From Cornus controversa (taxonomy: Eukaryota > Streptophyta > Magnoliopsida > Cornales > Cornaceae), in NCBI GenBank assembly GCA_026545225.1, contig CM048852.1, forward strand, positions 12,806,146-12,870,145: 64,000 nt of DNA. Direction: 5' to 3'. The notes under the pieces were generated by a model that was not told the origin of the DNA, searched no databases, and saw nothing but the letters and a program-made list of their open reading frames with translations. The position numbers and the translations under genes are program-made. Shown here in pieces: positions 8,648 through 21,700 of the stretch; the stretch's first letter is position 1, and each line of letters starts with the position of its first letter.

Positions 8648-11600
8648 GCTTGCTAATTGTTTCTTTTACTTGCCCAGATGGTCGAATTTCGCACAAAGCA
8701 CCATACGGTTGTGATAATTCATCAGTGCAGCAAGGAATTACTCTTTTCGATTCAGGACCTCCTCACGGTCGAATTTGGCATAAAGCAACTTATAATTCTA
8801 AGTATGGCACGATTTCACTTGGATTGGGACTTTTCGAATCAAAACAAGTCGAACGAAAAGAGTTCGAAACCGTTGTTGTCATTCTCTATTCTTCTAGACA
8901 TCCAGATGGTCAATTCTAGCACAAAGCACCATACGGTTGTAGTCATGCCTGATTTTTGTAATGAATTATTCTTTTCGACTCAAAACAACTCAAACAAACA
9001 TGGATGAATATCAGATATACATGCTCATCGTTTCTTTGGGACGCTTTGATGGTTTAATTTCAAAAAAAGCAATGTACGATTCGTATTATGGGACGACTTC
9101 TCCTGTAATGTGGTTTTCGAATCAAAACAACTCAAATGAAATGAGTTTAAAATGGTTGGTAGCTTGTTAATTGTTTCCTTTAGATGTCCAAAAGGTCGAA
9201 TTTGGAATAAAGCACCATACGGTTGTGATGAAGATCGGATTGACTTGTTCGCCATTTCTTTTGGATGCTTTGATGGTCTAATTTAGAAAAATGCAACTTA
9301 AGATTCTGATTATGGCACAACTTCTCCAGGAATGGGGTTTTTGAATCAGAACAACTCAAACTAAACTTGTCTAAAATCGTGGATAGCTGGCTAATGGTTT
9401 CTTTTAGTTGTCCAGATGGTCAAATTTCGCACAAAGCACCATACGGTTGTGATTATTCATGAGTGCAGCAAGGAATTACTCTTTTCGATTCAGGACGTCC
9501 TCACGGTCGAATTTGGCATAAAGCAACGTATAATTCTAAGTATGGCACGATTTCACTTGCTTTGGGACTTTTCGAATCAAAACAAGTTAAACGAAACAAG
9601 TTCAAAACTGTTGTTGTCATTCTCTATTCTTCTGCACATCCAGACGGTCAATTCTAGCACAAAGCACCATACTGTTGTGGTCATGCCTGATTTTTGCAAG
9701 GAATTGTTCTTTTCCACTCAGAATAACTCAAACAAACTTGGATGAAGATCGGATCGACATGCTCGTCGTTTCTTTGGGACGCTTTGGCGGTTTAATTTTG
9801 AAAAAAGCAACGTACGATTCGTATTATGGCACGACTTCTCCTGGAATGGGGTTTCGAATCAAAACAACTCAAACAAAACAAGTTTGAAATCGTTGTTAGC
9901 TTGCTAATTGTTTCCTTTAGATGTCCTAACGGTCAAATTTGGAACAAAGCACCATACGGTTGTGATGAAGATCGGATTGACATGTTCGTCATTTCTTTTG
10001 GATGCTTTGATGCTGTAATTTGGAAAAAAGCAACGTACAATTCTGATTATGGCACGACTTCTCCCGGAATGGGATTTTTGAATTAGAACAACTCAAACTA
10101 AACTTGTTTAAAATCATCGATAGCTTGCTAATTGTTTCTTTTACTTGTCCAGATGGTCGAACTTGGCACAAAGCATCATACGGTTGTGATCATTCATGAG
10201 TGCAGCAAGGACGTCCTCACAGTCAAATTTGGCGTAAAACAACGTATAATTCTAAGTATGGCACGATTTCACTTGGATTGGGACTTTTCGAATCAAAACA
10301 AGTCAAACGAAACAAGTTCGAAACCGTTGTTGTCATTCTCTATTCTTCTGGATATCCAGATGGTCAATTCTAGCACAAAGCACCATACGGTTGTGGTCAT
10401 GCCTGATTTTTGCAAGGAATTGTTCTTTTGACTCAGAACAACTCCAACAAACATGGACGAAGATCGGATCGACATGTTCGTCGTTTCTTTGGGACGCTTT
10501 GCGGTTTAATTTCAAAAAAAGTAACGTATGATTCGTATTATGGCACGACTTCTCCTGGAATGTGGTTTTCGAATCAAAACAACGCAAATGAAACAAGTTT
10601 AAAATGGTTGGTAGCTTGCTAATTGTTTCCTTTAGATGTCCAAAAGGTCGAATTTGGAACAAAGCACCATACGGTTGTGATGAAGATCGGATTGACTTGT
10701 TCGTCATTTCTTTTGGATGCTTTGATGGTCTAATTTGGAAAAAAGCAACGTACGATTCTGATTATGGCACAACTTCTCAAGGAATAGGGTTTTTGAATTA
10801 GAACAACTCAAACTAAACTTGTTTAAAATCTTCGATAGCTTTCTAATTGTTTCTTTTACTTGTCCAGATGGTCGAATTTGGCACAAAGCACCATACGGTT
10901 GTGATCATTCATGAGTGCAGCAAGGACATCGTCACGGTCGAATTTGGCATAAAGTAACGTATAATTCTAAGTATGGCACGATTTCACTTGGATTGGGACT
11001 TTTCGAATCAGAACAAGTCAAACGAAACAAGTTCGAAACCGTTGTTGTCATTCTCTATTCTCCTGCACATCCAGATGGTCAATTCTAGAAGAAAGCAACA
11101 TACTGTTGTGGTCATGCCTGATTTTTGCACGGAATTATTCTTTTCGACTCAGAACAACTCAAACAAACTTAGATGAAGATGGGATCGACATACTCGCCGT
11201 TTCTTTGGGACGTTTTGATGGTTTAATTTCAAAATAAGCAACGTACGATTCGTATTATGCCAGGACTTCTCCTGGAATGTGGTTTTCGAATCAAAACAAC
11301 TCAAAGGAAACAAGTTTAAAATGGTTGGTAGCTTGCTAATTGTTTCCTTTAGATGTCCAAAAGGTCGAATTTGGAACAAAGCACCATACGGTTGTGATGA
11401 AGATCGGATTGACTTGTTCGTCATTTCTTTTGGATGCTTTGATGGTCTAATTTGGAAAAAAGCAACGTACGATTCTGATTATGGCACAACTTCTCAAGGA
11501 ATAGGGTTTTTGAATTAGAACAACTCAAACTAAACTTGTTTAAAATCTTCGATAGCTTGCTAATTGTTTCTTTTACTTGTCCAGATGGTCGAATTTGGCA

Positions 11601-13698
11601 CAAAGCACCATACGGTTGTGATCATTCATGAGTGCAGCAAGGACGTCGTCACGATCGAATTTGGCATAGAGCAACGTATAATTCTAAGTATGGCACGATT
11701 TCACTTGGATTGGGACTTTTCGAATCAAAACAAGTCAAACGAAACAAGTTCGAAACCGTTGTTGTCATTCTCTATTCTTCTGGATATCCAGATGGTCAAT
11801 TCTTGCACAAAGCACCATACGGTTGTTTTCATGCCTAATTTTTGCAAGGAATTGTTCTTTTTGACTCAGAACAACTCCAACAAACATGGATGAAGATCGG
11901 ATCGACATGTTCGTCGTTTCTTTGGGACGCTTTGCGGTTTAATTTCAAAAAAAGCAACGTATGATTCGTATTATGGCACGACTTCTTCTGGAATGTGGTT
12001 TTCGAATCAAAACAACGCAAATGAAACAAGTTTAAAATGGTTGGTAGCTTGCTAATTGTTTCCTTTAGATGTCCAAAAGGTCGAATTTGGAACAAAGCAC
12101 CATACGGTTGTGATGAAGATCGGATTGACTTGTTCGTCATTTCTTTTGGATGCTTTGATGGTCTAATTTGGAAAAAAGCAACGTACGATTCTGATTATGG
12201 CACAACTTCTCAAGGAATAGGGTTTTTGAATTAGAACAACTCAAACTAAACTTGTTTAAAATCTTCGATAGCTTGCTAATTGTTTCTTTTACTTGTCCAG
12301 ATGGTCGAATTTGGCACAAAGCACCATACGGTTGTGATCATTCATGAGTGCAGCAAGGACGTCGTCACGATCGAATTTGGCATAGAGCAACGTATAATTC
12401 TAAGTATGGCACGATTTCACTTGGATTGGGACTTTTCGAATCAAAACAAGTCAAACGAAACAAGTTCGAAACCGTTGTTGTCATTCTCTATTCTTCTGGA
12501 TATCCAGATGGTCAATTCTTGCACAAAGCACCATACGGTTGTTTTCATGCCTAATTTTTGCAAGGAATTGTTCTTTTTGACTCAGAACAACTCCAACAAA
12601 CATGGATGAAGATCGGATCGACATGTTCGTCGTTTCTTTGGGACGCTTTGCGGTTTAATTTCAAAAAAAGCAACGTATGATTCGTATTATGGCACGACTT
12701 CTTCTGGAATGTGGTTTTCGAATCAAAACAACGCAAATGAAACAAGTTTAAAATGGTTGGTAGCTTGCTAATTGTTTCCTTTAGATGTCCAAAAGGTCGA
12801 ATTTGGAACAAAGCACCATACGGTTGTGATGAAGATCGGATTGACTTGTTCGTCATTTCTTTTGGATGCTTTGATGGTCTAATTTGGAAAAAAGCAACGT
12901 TCGATTCTGATTATGGCACAACTTCTCAAGGAATAGGGTTTTTGAATTAGAACAACTCAAACTAAACTTGTTTAAAATCTTCGATAGCTTGCTAATTGTT
13001 TCTTTTACTTGTCCAGATGGTCGAATTTGGCACAAAGCACCATACGGTTGTGATCATTCATGAGTGCAGCAAGGACGTCGTCACGGTCGAATTTGGCATA
13101 AAGTAACGTATAATTCTAAGTATGGCACGATTTCACTTGGATTGGGACTTTTCGAATCAAAACAAGTCAAACGAAACAAGTTCGAAACCGTTGTTGTCAT
13201 TCTCTATTCTCCTGCACATCCAGACGGTCAATTCTAGAACAAAGCAACATACTGTTGTGGTCATGCCTGATTTTTGCACGAAATTATTCTTTTCGACTCA
13301 GAACAACTCAAACAAACTTAGATGAAGATCGGATCGACATACTCGCCGTTTCTTTGGGACGTTTTGATGGTTTAATTTCAAAATAAGCAACGTACGATTC
13401 GTATTATGCCAGGACTTCTCCTGGAATGTGGTTTTCGAATCAAAACAACTCAAAGGAAACAAGTTTAAAATGGTTGGTAGCTTGCTAATTGTTTCCTTTA
13501 GATGTCCAAACGGTCAAATTTGGAACAAACCACCATACGGTTGTGATGAAGATTGGATTCACATGTTCAACATTTCTTTGGGATGTTTTGATGCACTAAT
13601 TTGGAAAAAAGCAACGTACGATTCTTATTGTGGCACAACTTCTCCAGGAATTGGGTTTTTGAATTAGAACAACTCAAACTAGTTTAAAATCATCGACA
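8648..13698 (+). repeat. HOR2: 1-2-3-4-5-5-6 (seven units, 5,051 bp)
   Basis: Units: 1 at 8648, 2 at 9386, 3 at 10123, 4 at 10838, 5 at 11555, 5 again at 12271, 6 at 12987. The two consecutive type 5 units both carry cgacttcttctggaatg where other type 5 units read cttctcctgg, so the second was copied from the first locally. The last unit is the type 4/6 chimera also seen at 3251 and 18038. Type 4 starts with an odd gctttctaattg (c for g elsewhere shifted to t). Confidence 0.92.
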
Positions 13699-16600
13699 GC
13701 TTGCTAATTGTTTCTTTTACTTGCCCAGATGGTCGAATTTCGCACAAAGCACCATACGGTTGTGATAATTCATCAGTGCAGCAAGGAATTACTCTTTTCG
13801 ATTCAGGACCTCCTCACGGTCGAATTTGGCATAAAGCAACTTATAATTCTAAGTATGGCACGATTTCACTTGGATTGGGACTTTTCGAATCAAAACAAGT
13901 CGAACGAAAAGAGTTCGAAACCGTTGTTGTCATTCTCTATTCTTCTAGACATCCAGATGGTCAATTCTAGCACAAAGCACCATACGGTTGTAGTCATGCC
14001 TGATTTTTGTAATGAATTATTCTTTTCGACTCAAAACAACTCAAACAAACATGGATGAATATCAGATATACATGCTCATCGTTTCTTTGGGACGCTTTGA
14101 TGGTTTAATTTCAAAAAAAGCAATGTACGATTCGTATTATGGGACGACTTCTCCTGTAATGTGGTTTTCGAATCAAAACAACTCAAATGAAATGAGTTTA
14201 AAATGGTTGGTAGCTTGTTAATTGTTTCCTTTAGATGTCCAAAAGGTCGAATTTGGAATAAAGCACCATACGGTTGTGATGAAGATCGGATTGACTTGTT
14301 CGCCATTTCTTTTGGATGCTTTGATGGTCTAATTTAGAAAAATGCAACTTAAGATTCTGATTATGGCACAACTTCTCCAGGAATGGGGTTTTTGAATCAG
14401 AACAACTCAAACTAAACTTGTCTAAAATCGTGGATAGCTGGCTAATGGTTTCTTTTAGTTGTCCAGATGGTCAAATTTCGCACAAAGCACCATACGGTTG
14501 TGATTATTCATGAGTGCAGCAAGGAATTACTCTTTTCGATTCAGGACGTCCTCACGGTCGAATTTGGCATAAAGCAACGTATAATTCTAAGTATGGCACG
14601 ATTTCACTTGCTTTGGGACTTTTCGAATCAAAACAAGTTAAACGAAACAAGTTCAAAACTGTTGTTGTCATTCTCTATTCTTCTGCACATCCAGACGGTC
14701 AATTCTAGCACAAAGCACCATACTGTTGTGGTCATGCCTGATTTTTGCAAGGAATTGTTCTTTTCCACTCAGAATAACTCAAACAAACTTGGATGAAGAT
14801 CGGATCGACATGCTCGTCGTTTCTTTGGGACGCTTTGGCGGTTTAATTTTGAAAAAAGCAACGTACGATTCGTATTATGGCACGACTTCTCCTGGAATGG
14901 GGTTTCGAATCAAAACAACTCAAACAAAACAAGTTTGAAATCGTTGTTAGCTTGCTAATTGTTTCCTTTAGATGTCCTAACGGTCAAATTTGGAACAAAG
15001 CACCATACGGTTGTGATGAAGATCGGATTGACATGTTCGTCATTTCTTTTGGATGCTTTGATGCTGTAATTTGGAAAAAAGCAACGTACAATTCTGATTA
15101 TGGCACGACTTCTCCCGGAATGGGATATTTGATTTAGAACAACTCAAACTAAACTTGTTTAAAATCATCGATAGCTTGCTAATTGTTTCTTTTACTTGTC
15201 CAGATGGTCGAACTTGGCACAAAGCATCATACGGTTGTGATCATTCATGAGTGCAGCAAGGACGTCCTCATAGTCAAATTTGGCGTAAAGCAACGTATAA
15301 TTCTAAGTATGGCACGATTTCACTTGGATTGGAACTTTTCGTATCAAAATAAGTCAAACGAAACAAGTTCGAAACCGTTGTTGTCATTCTCTATTCTTCT
15401 GGATATCCAGATGGTCAATTCAAGCACAAAGCACCATACGGTTGTGGTCATGCCTGATTTTTGCAAGGAATTGTTCTTTTGACTCAGAACAACTCCAACA
15501 AACATGGACGAAGATCGGATCGACATGTTCGTCGTTTCTTTGGGACGCTTTGCGGTTTAATTTCAAAAAAAGCAACGTATGATTCGTATTATGGCACGAC
15601 TTCTCCTGGAATGTGGTTTTTGAATCAAAACAACGCAAATGAAACAAGTTTAAAATGGTTGGTAGCTTGCTAATTGTTTCCTTTAGATGTCCAAAAGGTC
15701 GAATTTGGAACAAAGCACCATACGGTTGTGATGAAGATCGGATTGACTTGTTCGTCATTTCTTTTGGATGCTATGATGGTCTAATTTGGAAAAAAGCAAC
15801 GTACGATTCTGATTATGGCACAACTTCTCAAGGAATAGGGTTTTTGAATTAGAACAACTCAAACTAAACTTGTTTAAAATCTTCGATAGCTTGCTAATTG
15901 TTTCTTTTACTTGTCCAGATGGTCGAATTTGGCACAAAGCACCATACGGTTGTGATCATTCATGAGTGCAGCAAGGACGTCGTCACGGTCGAATTTGGCA
16001 TAAAGTAACGTATAATTCTAAGTATGGCACGATTTCACTTGGATTGGGACTTTTCGAATCAGAACAAGTCAAACGAAACAAGTTCGAAACCGTTGTTGTC
16101 ATTCTCTATTCTCCTGCACATCCAGACGGTCAATTCTAGAACAAAGCAACATACTGTTGTGGTCATGCCTGATTTTTGCACGGAATTATTCTTTTCGACT
16201 CAGAACAACTCAAACAAACTTAGATGAAGATGGGATCGACATACTCGCCGTTTCTTTGGGACGTTTTGATGGTTTAATTTCAAAATAAGCAACGTACGAT
16301 TCGTATTATGCCAGGACTTCTCCTGGAATGTGGTTTTCGAATCAAAACAACTCAAAGGAAACAAGTTTAAAATGGTTGGTAGCTTGCTAATTGTTTCCTT
16401 TAGATGTCCAAAAGGTCGAATTTGGAACAAAGCACCATACGGTTGTGATGAAGATCGGATTGACATGTTCGTCATTTCTTTTGGATGCTTTGATGCTGTA
16501 ATTTGGAAAAAAGCAACGTACAATTCTGATTATGGCACGACTTCTCCCGGAATGGGATTTTTGAATTAGAACAACTCAAACTAAACTTGTTTAAAATCAT

Positions 16601-18749
16601 CGATAGCTTGCTAATTGTTTCTTTTACTTGTCCAGATGGTCGAACTTGGCACAAAGCATCATACGGTTGTGATCATTCATGAGTGCAGCAAGGACGTCCT
16701 CATAGTCAAATTTGGCGTAAAGCAACGTATAATTCTAAGTATGGCACGATTTCACTTGGATTGGAACTTTTCGTATCAAACTAAGTCAAACGAAACAAGT
16801 TCGAAACCGTTGTTGTCATTCTCTATTCTTCTGGATATCCAGATGGTCAATTCAAGCACAAAGCACCATACGGTTGTGGTCATGCCTGATTTTTGCAAGG
16901 AATTGTTCTTTTGACTCAGAACAACTCCAACAAACATGGACGAAGATCGGATCGACATGTTCGTCGTTTCTTTGGGACGCTTTGCGGTTTAATTTCAAAA
17001 AAAGCAACGTATGATTCGTATTATGGCACGACTTCTCCTGGAATGTGGTTTTTGAATCAAAACAACGCAAATGAAACAAGTTTAAAATGGTTGGTAGCTT
17101 GCTAATTGTTTCCTTTAGATGTCCAAAAGGTCGAATTTGGAACAAAGCACCATACGGTTGTGATGAAGATCGGATTAACTTGTTCGTCATTTCTTTTGGA
17201 TGCTTTGATGGTCTAATTTGGAAAAAAGCAACGTACGATTCTGATTATGGCACAACTTCTCAAGGAATAGGGTTTTTGAATTAGAACAACTCAAACTAAA
17301 CTTGTTTAAAATCTTCGATAGCTTGCTAATTGTTTCTTTTACTTGTCCAGATGGTCGAATTTGGCACAAAGCACCATACGGTTGTGATCATTCATGAGTG
17401 CAGCAAGGACGTCGTCACGGTCGAATTTGGCATAAAGTAACGTATAATTCTAAGTATGGCACGATTTCACTTGGATTGGGACTTTTCGAATCAGAACAAG
17501 TCAAACGAAACAAGTTCGAAACCGTTGTTGTCATTCTCTATTCTCCTGCACATCCAGACGGTCAATTCTAGAACAAAGCAACATACTGTTGTGGTCATGC
17601 CTGATTTTTGCACGGAATTATTCTTTTCGACTCAGAACAACTCAAACAAACTTAGATGAAGATGGGATCGACATACTCGCCGTTTCTTTGGGACGTTTTG
17701 ATGGTTTAATTTCAAAATAAGCAACGTACGATTCGTATTATGCCAGGACTTCTCCTGGAATGTGGTTTTCGAATCAAAACAACTCAAAGGAAACAAGTTT
17801 AAAATGGTTGGTAGCTTGCTAATTGTTTCCTTTAGATGTCCAAAAGGTCGAATTTGGAACAAAGCACCATACGGTTGTGATGAAGATCGGATTGACTTGT
17901 TCGTCATTTCTTTTGGATGCTTTGATGGTCTAATTTGGAAAAAAGCAACGTACGATTCTGATTATGGCACAACTTCTCAAGGAATAGGGTTTTTGAATTA
18001 GAACAACTCAAACTAAACTTGTTTAAAATCTTCGATAGCTTGCTAATTGTTTCTTTTACTTGTCCAGATGGTCGAATTTGGCACAAAGCACCATACGGTT
18101 GTGATCATTCATGAGTGCAGCAAGGACGTCGTCACGGTCGAATTTGGCATAGAGTAACGTATAATTCTAAGTATGGCACGATTTCACTTGGATTGGGACT
18201 TTTCGAATCAAAACAAGTCAAACGAAACAAGTTCGAAACCGTTGTTGTCATTCTCTATTCTCCTGCACATCCAGACGGTCAATTCTAGAACAAAGCAACA
18301 TACTGTTGTGGTCATGCCTGATTTTTGCACGAAATTATTCTTTTCGACTCAGAACAACTCAAACAAACTTAGATGAAGATCGGATCGACATACTCGCCGT
18401 TTCTTTGGGACGTTTTGATGGTTTAATTTCAAAATAAGCAACGTACGATTCGTATTATGCCAGGACTTCTCCTGGAATGTGGTTTTCGAATCGAAACAAC
18501 TCAAAGGAAACAAGTTTAAAATGGTTGGTAGCTTGCTAATTGTTTCCTTTAGATGTCCAAACGGTCAAATTTGGAACAAACCACCATACGGTTGTGATGA
18601 AGATTGGATTCACATGTTCAACATTTCTTTGGGATGTTTTGATGCACTAATTTGGAAAAAAGCAACGTACGATTCTTATTGTGGCACAACTTCTCCAGGA
18701 ATTGGGTTTTTGAATTAGAACAACTCAAACTAGTTTAAAATCATCGACA
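13699..18749 (+). repeat. HOR3: 1-2-3-(4/2 hybrid)-3-4-6 (seven units)
   Basis: Units: 1 at 13699, 2 at 14437, 3 at 15174, 4/2 hybrid at 15889, 3 at 16606, 4 at 17321, 6 at 18038. Both type 3 units carry cgtcctcatagtcaaa and ggattggaacttttcg, which I do not see in other type 3 units, so the 3-4 pair was duplicated here. Type 5 is missing. The copy length, 5,051 bp, equals HOR2 although the composition differs. Confidence 0.92.
15889..16605 (+). repeat. Type 4/type 2 hybrid unit, crossover 16418-16465
   Basis: The unit reads as type 4 through ccaaaaggtcgaatttgg (type 4 g at 16418), then as type 2 from gattgacatgttcg (a at 16465) to tctcccggaatggg, and is followed by a type 3 unit as type 2 normally is. 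The shared gcaccatacggttgtgatga stretch in between hides the exact point. Length is 717 bp, so the exchange was in register. Confidence 0.88.
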
Positions 18750-21700
18750 GCTTGCTAATTGTTTCTTTTACTTGCCCAGATGGTCGAATTTCGCACAAAG
18801 CACCATACGGTTGTGATAATTCATCAGTGCAGCAAGGAATTACTCTTTTCGATTCAGGACCTCCTCACGGTCGAATTTGGCATAAAGCAACTTATAATTC
18901 TAAGTATGGCACGATTTCACTTGGATTGGGACTTTTCGAATCAAAACAAGTCGAACGAAAAGAGTTCGAAACCGTTGTTGTCATTCTCTATTCTTCTAGA
19001 CATCCAGATGGTCAATTCTAGCACAAAGCACCATACGGTTGTAGTCATGCCTGATTTTTGTAATGAATTATTCTTTTCGACTCAAAACAACTCAAACAAA
19101 CATGGATGAATATCAGATATACATGCTCATCGTTTCTTTGGGACGCTTTGATGGTTTAATTTCAAAAAAAGCAATGTACGATTCGTATTATGGGACGACT
19201 TCTCCTGTAATGTGGTTTTCGAATCAAAACAACTCAAATGAAATGAGTTTAAAATGGTTGGTAGCTTGTTAATTGTTTCCTTTAGATGTCCAAAAGGTCG
19301 AATTTGGAATAAAGCACCATACGGTTGTGATGAAGATCGGATTGACTTGTTCGCCATTTCTTTTGGATGCTTTGATGGTCTAATTTAGAAAAATGCAACT
19401 TAAGATTCTGATTATGGCACAACTTCTCCAGGAATGGGGTTTTTGAATCAGAACAACTCAAACTAAACTTGTCTAAAATCGTGGATAGCTGGCTAATGGT
19501 TTCTTTTAGTTGTCCAGATGGTCAAATTTCGCACAAAGCACCATACGGTTGTGATTATTCATGAGTGCAGCAAGGAATTACTCTTTTCGATTCAGGACGT
19601 CCTCACGGTCGAATTTGGCATAAAGCAACGTATAATTCTAAGTATGGCACGATTTCACTTGCTTTGGGACTTTTCGAATCAAAACAAGTTAAACGAAACA
19701 AGTTCAAAACTGTTGTTGTCATTCTCTATTCTTCTGCACATCCAGACGGTCAATTCTAGCACAAAGCACCATACTGTTGTGGTCATGCCTGATTTTTGCA
19801 AGGAATTGTTCTTTTCCACTCAGAATAACTCAAACAAACTTGGATGAAGATCGGATCGACATGCTCGTCGTTTCTTTGGGACGCTTTGGCGGTTTAATTT
19901 TGAAAAAAGCAACGTACGATTCGTATTATGGCACGACTTCTCCTGGAATGGGGTTTCGAATCAAAACAACTCAAACAAAACAAGTTTGAAATCGTTGTTA
20001 GCTTGCTAATTGTTTCCTTTAGATGTCCTAACGGTCAAATTTGGAACAAAGCACCATACGGTTGTGATGAAGATCGGATTGACATGTTCGTCATTTCTTT
20101 TGGATGCTTTGATGCTGTAATTTGGAAAAAAGCAACGTACAATTCTGATTATGGCACGACTTCTCCCGGAATGGGATTTTTGAATTAGAACAACTCAAAC
20201 TAAACTTGTTTAAAATCATCGATAGCTTGCTAATTGTTTCTTTTACTTGTCCAGATGGTCGAACTTGGCACAAAGCATCATACGGTTGTGATCATTCATG
20301 AGTGCAGCAAGGACGTCCTCACAGTCAAATTTGGCGTAAAGCAACGTATAATTCTAAGTATGGCACGATTTCACTTGGATTGGGACTTTTCGTATCAAAA
20401 TAAGTCAAACGAAACAAGTTCGAAACCGTTGTTGTCATTCTCTATTCTTCTGGATATCCAGATGGTCAATTCAAGCACAAAGCACCATACGGTTGTGGTC
20501 ATGCCTGATTTTTGCAAGGAATTGTTCTTTTGACTCAGAACAACTCCAACAAACATGGACGAAGATCGGATCGACATGTTCGTCGTTTCTTTGGGACGCT
20601 TTGCGGTTTAATTTCAAAAAAAGCAACGTATGATTCGTATTATGGCACGACTTCTCCTGGAATGTGGTTTTTGAATCAAAACAACGCAAATGAAACAAGT
20701 TTAAAATGGTTGGTAGCTTGCTAATTGTTTCCTTTAGATGTCCAAAAGGTCGAATTTGGAACAAAGCACCATACGGTTGTGATGAAGATCGGATTGACTT
20801 GTTCGTCATTTCTTTTGGATGCTTTGATGGTCTAATTTGGAAAAAAGCAACGTACGATTCTGATTATGGCACAACTTCTCAAGGAATAGGGTTTTTGAAT
20901 TAGAACAACTCAAACTAAACTTGTTTAAAATCTTCGATAGCTTGCTAATTGTTTCTTTTACTTGTCCAGATGGTCGAATTTGGCACAAAGCACCATACGG
21001 TTGTGATCATTCATGAGTGCAGCAAGGACGTCGTCACGGTCGAATTTGGCATAGAGTAACGTATAATTCTAAGTATGGCACGATTTCACTTGGATTGGGA
21101 CTTTTCGAATCAAAACAAGTCAAACGAAACAAGTTCGAAACCGTTGTTGTCATTCTCTATTCTCCTGCACATCCAGACGGTCAATTCTAGAACAAAGCAA
21201 CATACTGTTGTGGTCATGCCTGATTTTTGCACGAAATTATTCTTTTCGACTCAGAACAACTCAAACAAACTTAGATGAAGATCGGATCGACATACTCGCC
21301 GTTTCTTTGGGACGTTTTGATGGTTTAATTTCAAAATAAGCAACGTACGATTCGTATTATGCCAGGACTTCTCCTGGAATGTGGTTTTCGAATCGAAACA
21401 ACTCAAAGGAAACAAGTTTAAAATGGTTGGTAGCTTGCTAATTGTTTCCTTTAGATGTCCAAACGGTCAAATTTGGAACAAACCACCATACGGTTGTGAT
21501 GAAGATTGGATTCACATGTTCAACATTTCTTTGGGATGTTTTGATGCACTAATTTGGAAAAAAGCAACGTACGATTCTTATTGTGGCACAACTTCTCAAG
21601 GAATAGGGTTTTTGAATTAGAACAACTCAAACTAAACTTGTTTAAAATCTTCGATAGCTTGCTAATTGTTTCTTTTACTTGTCCAGATGGTCGAATTTGG

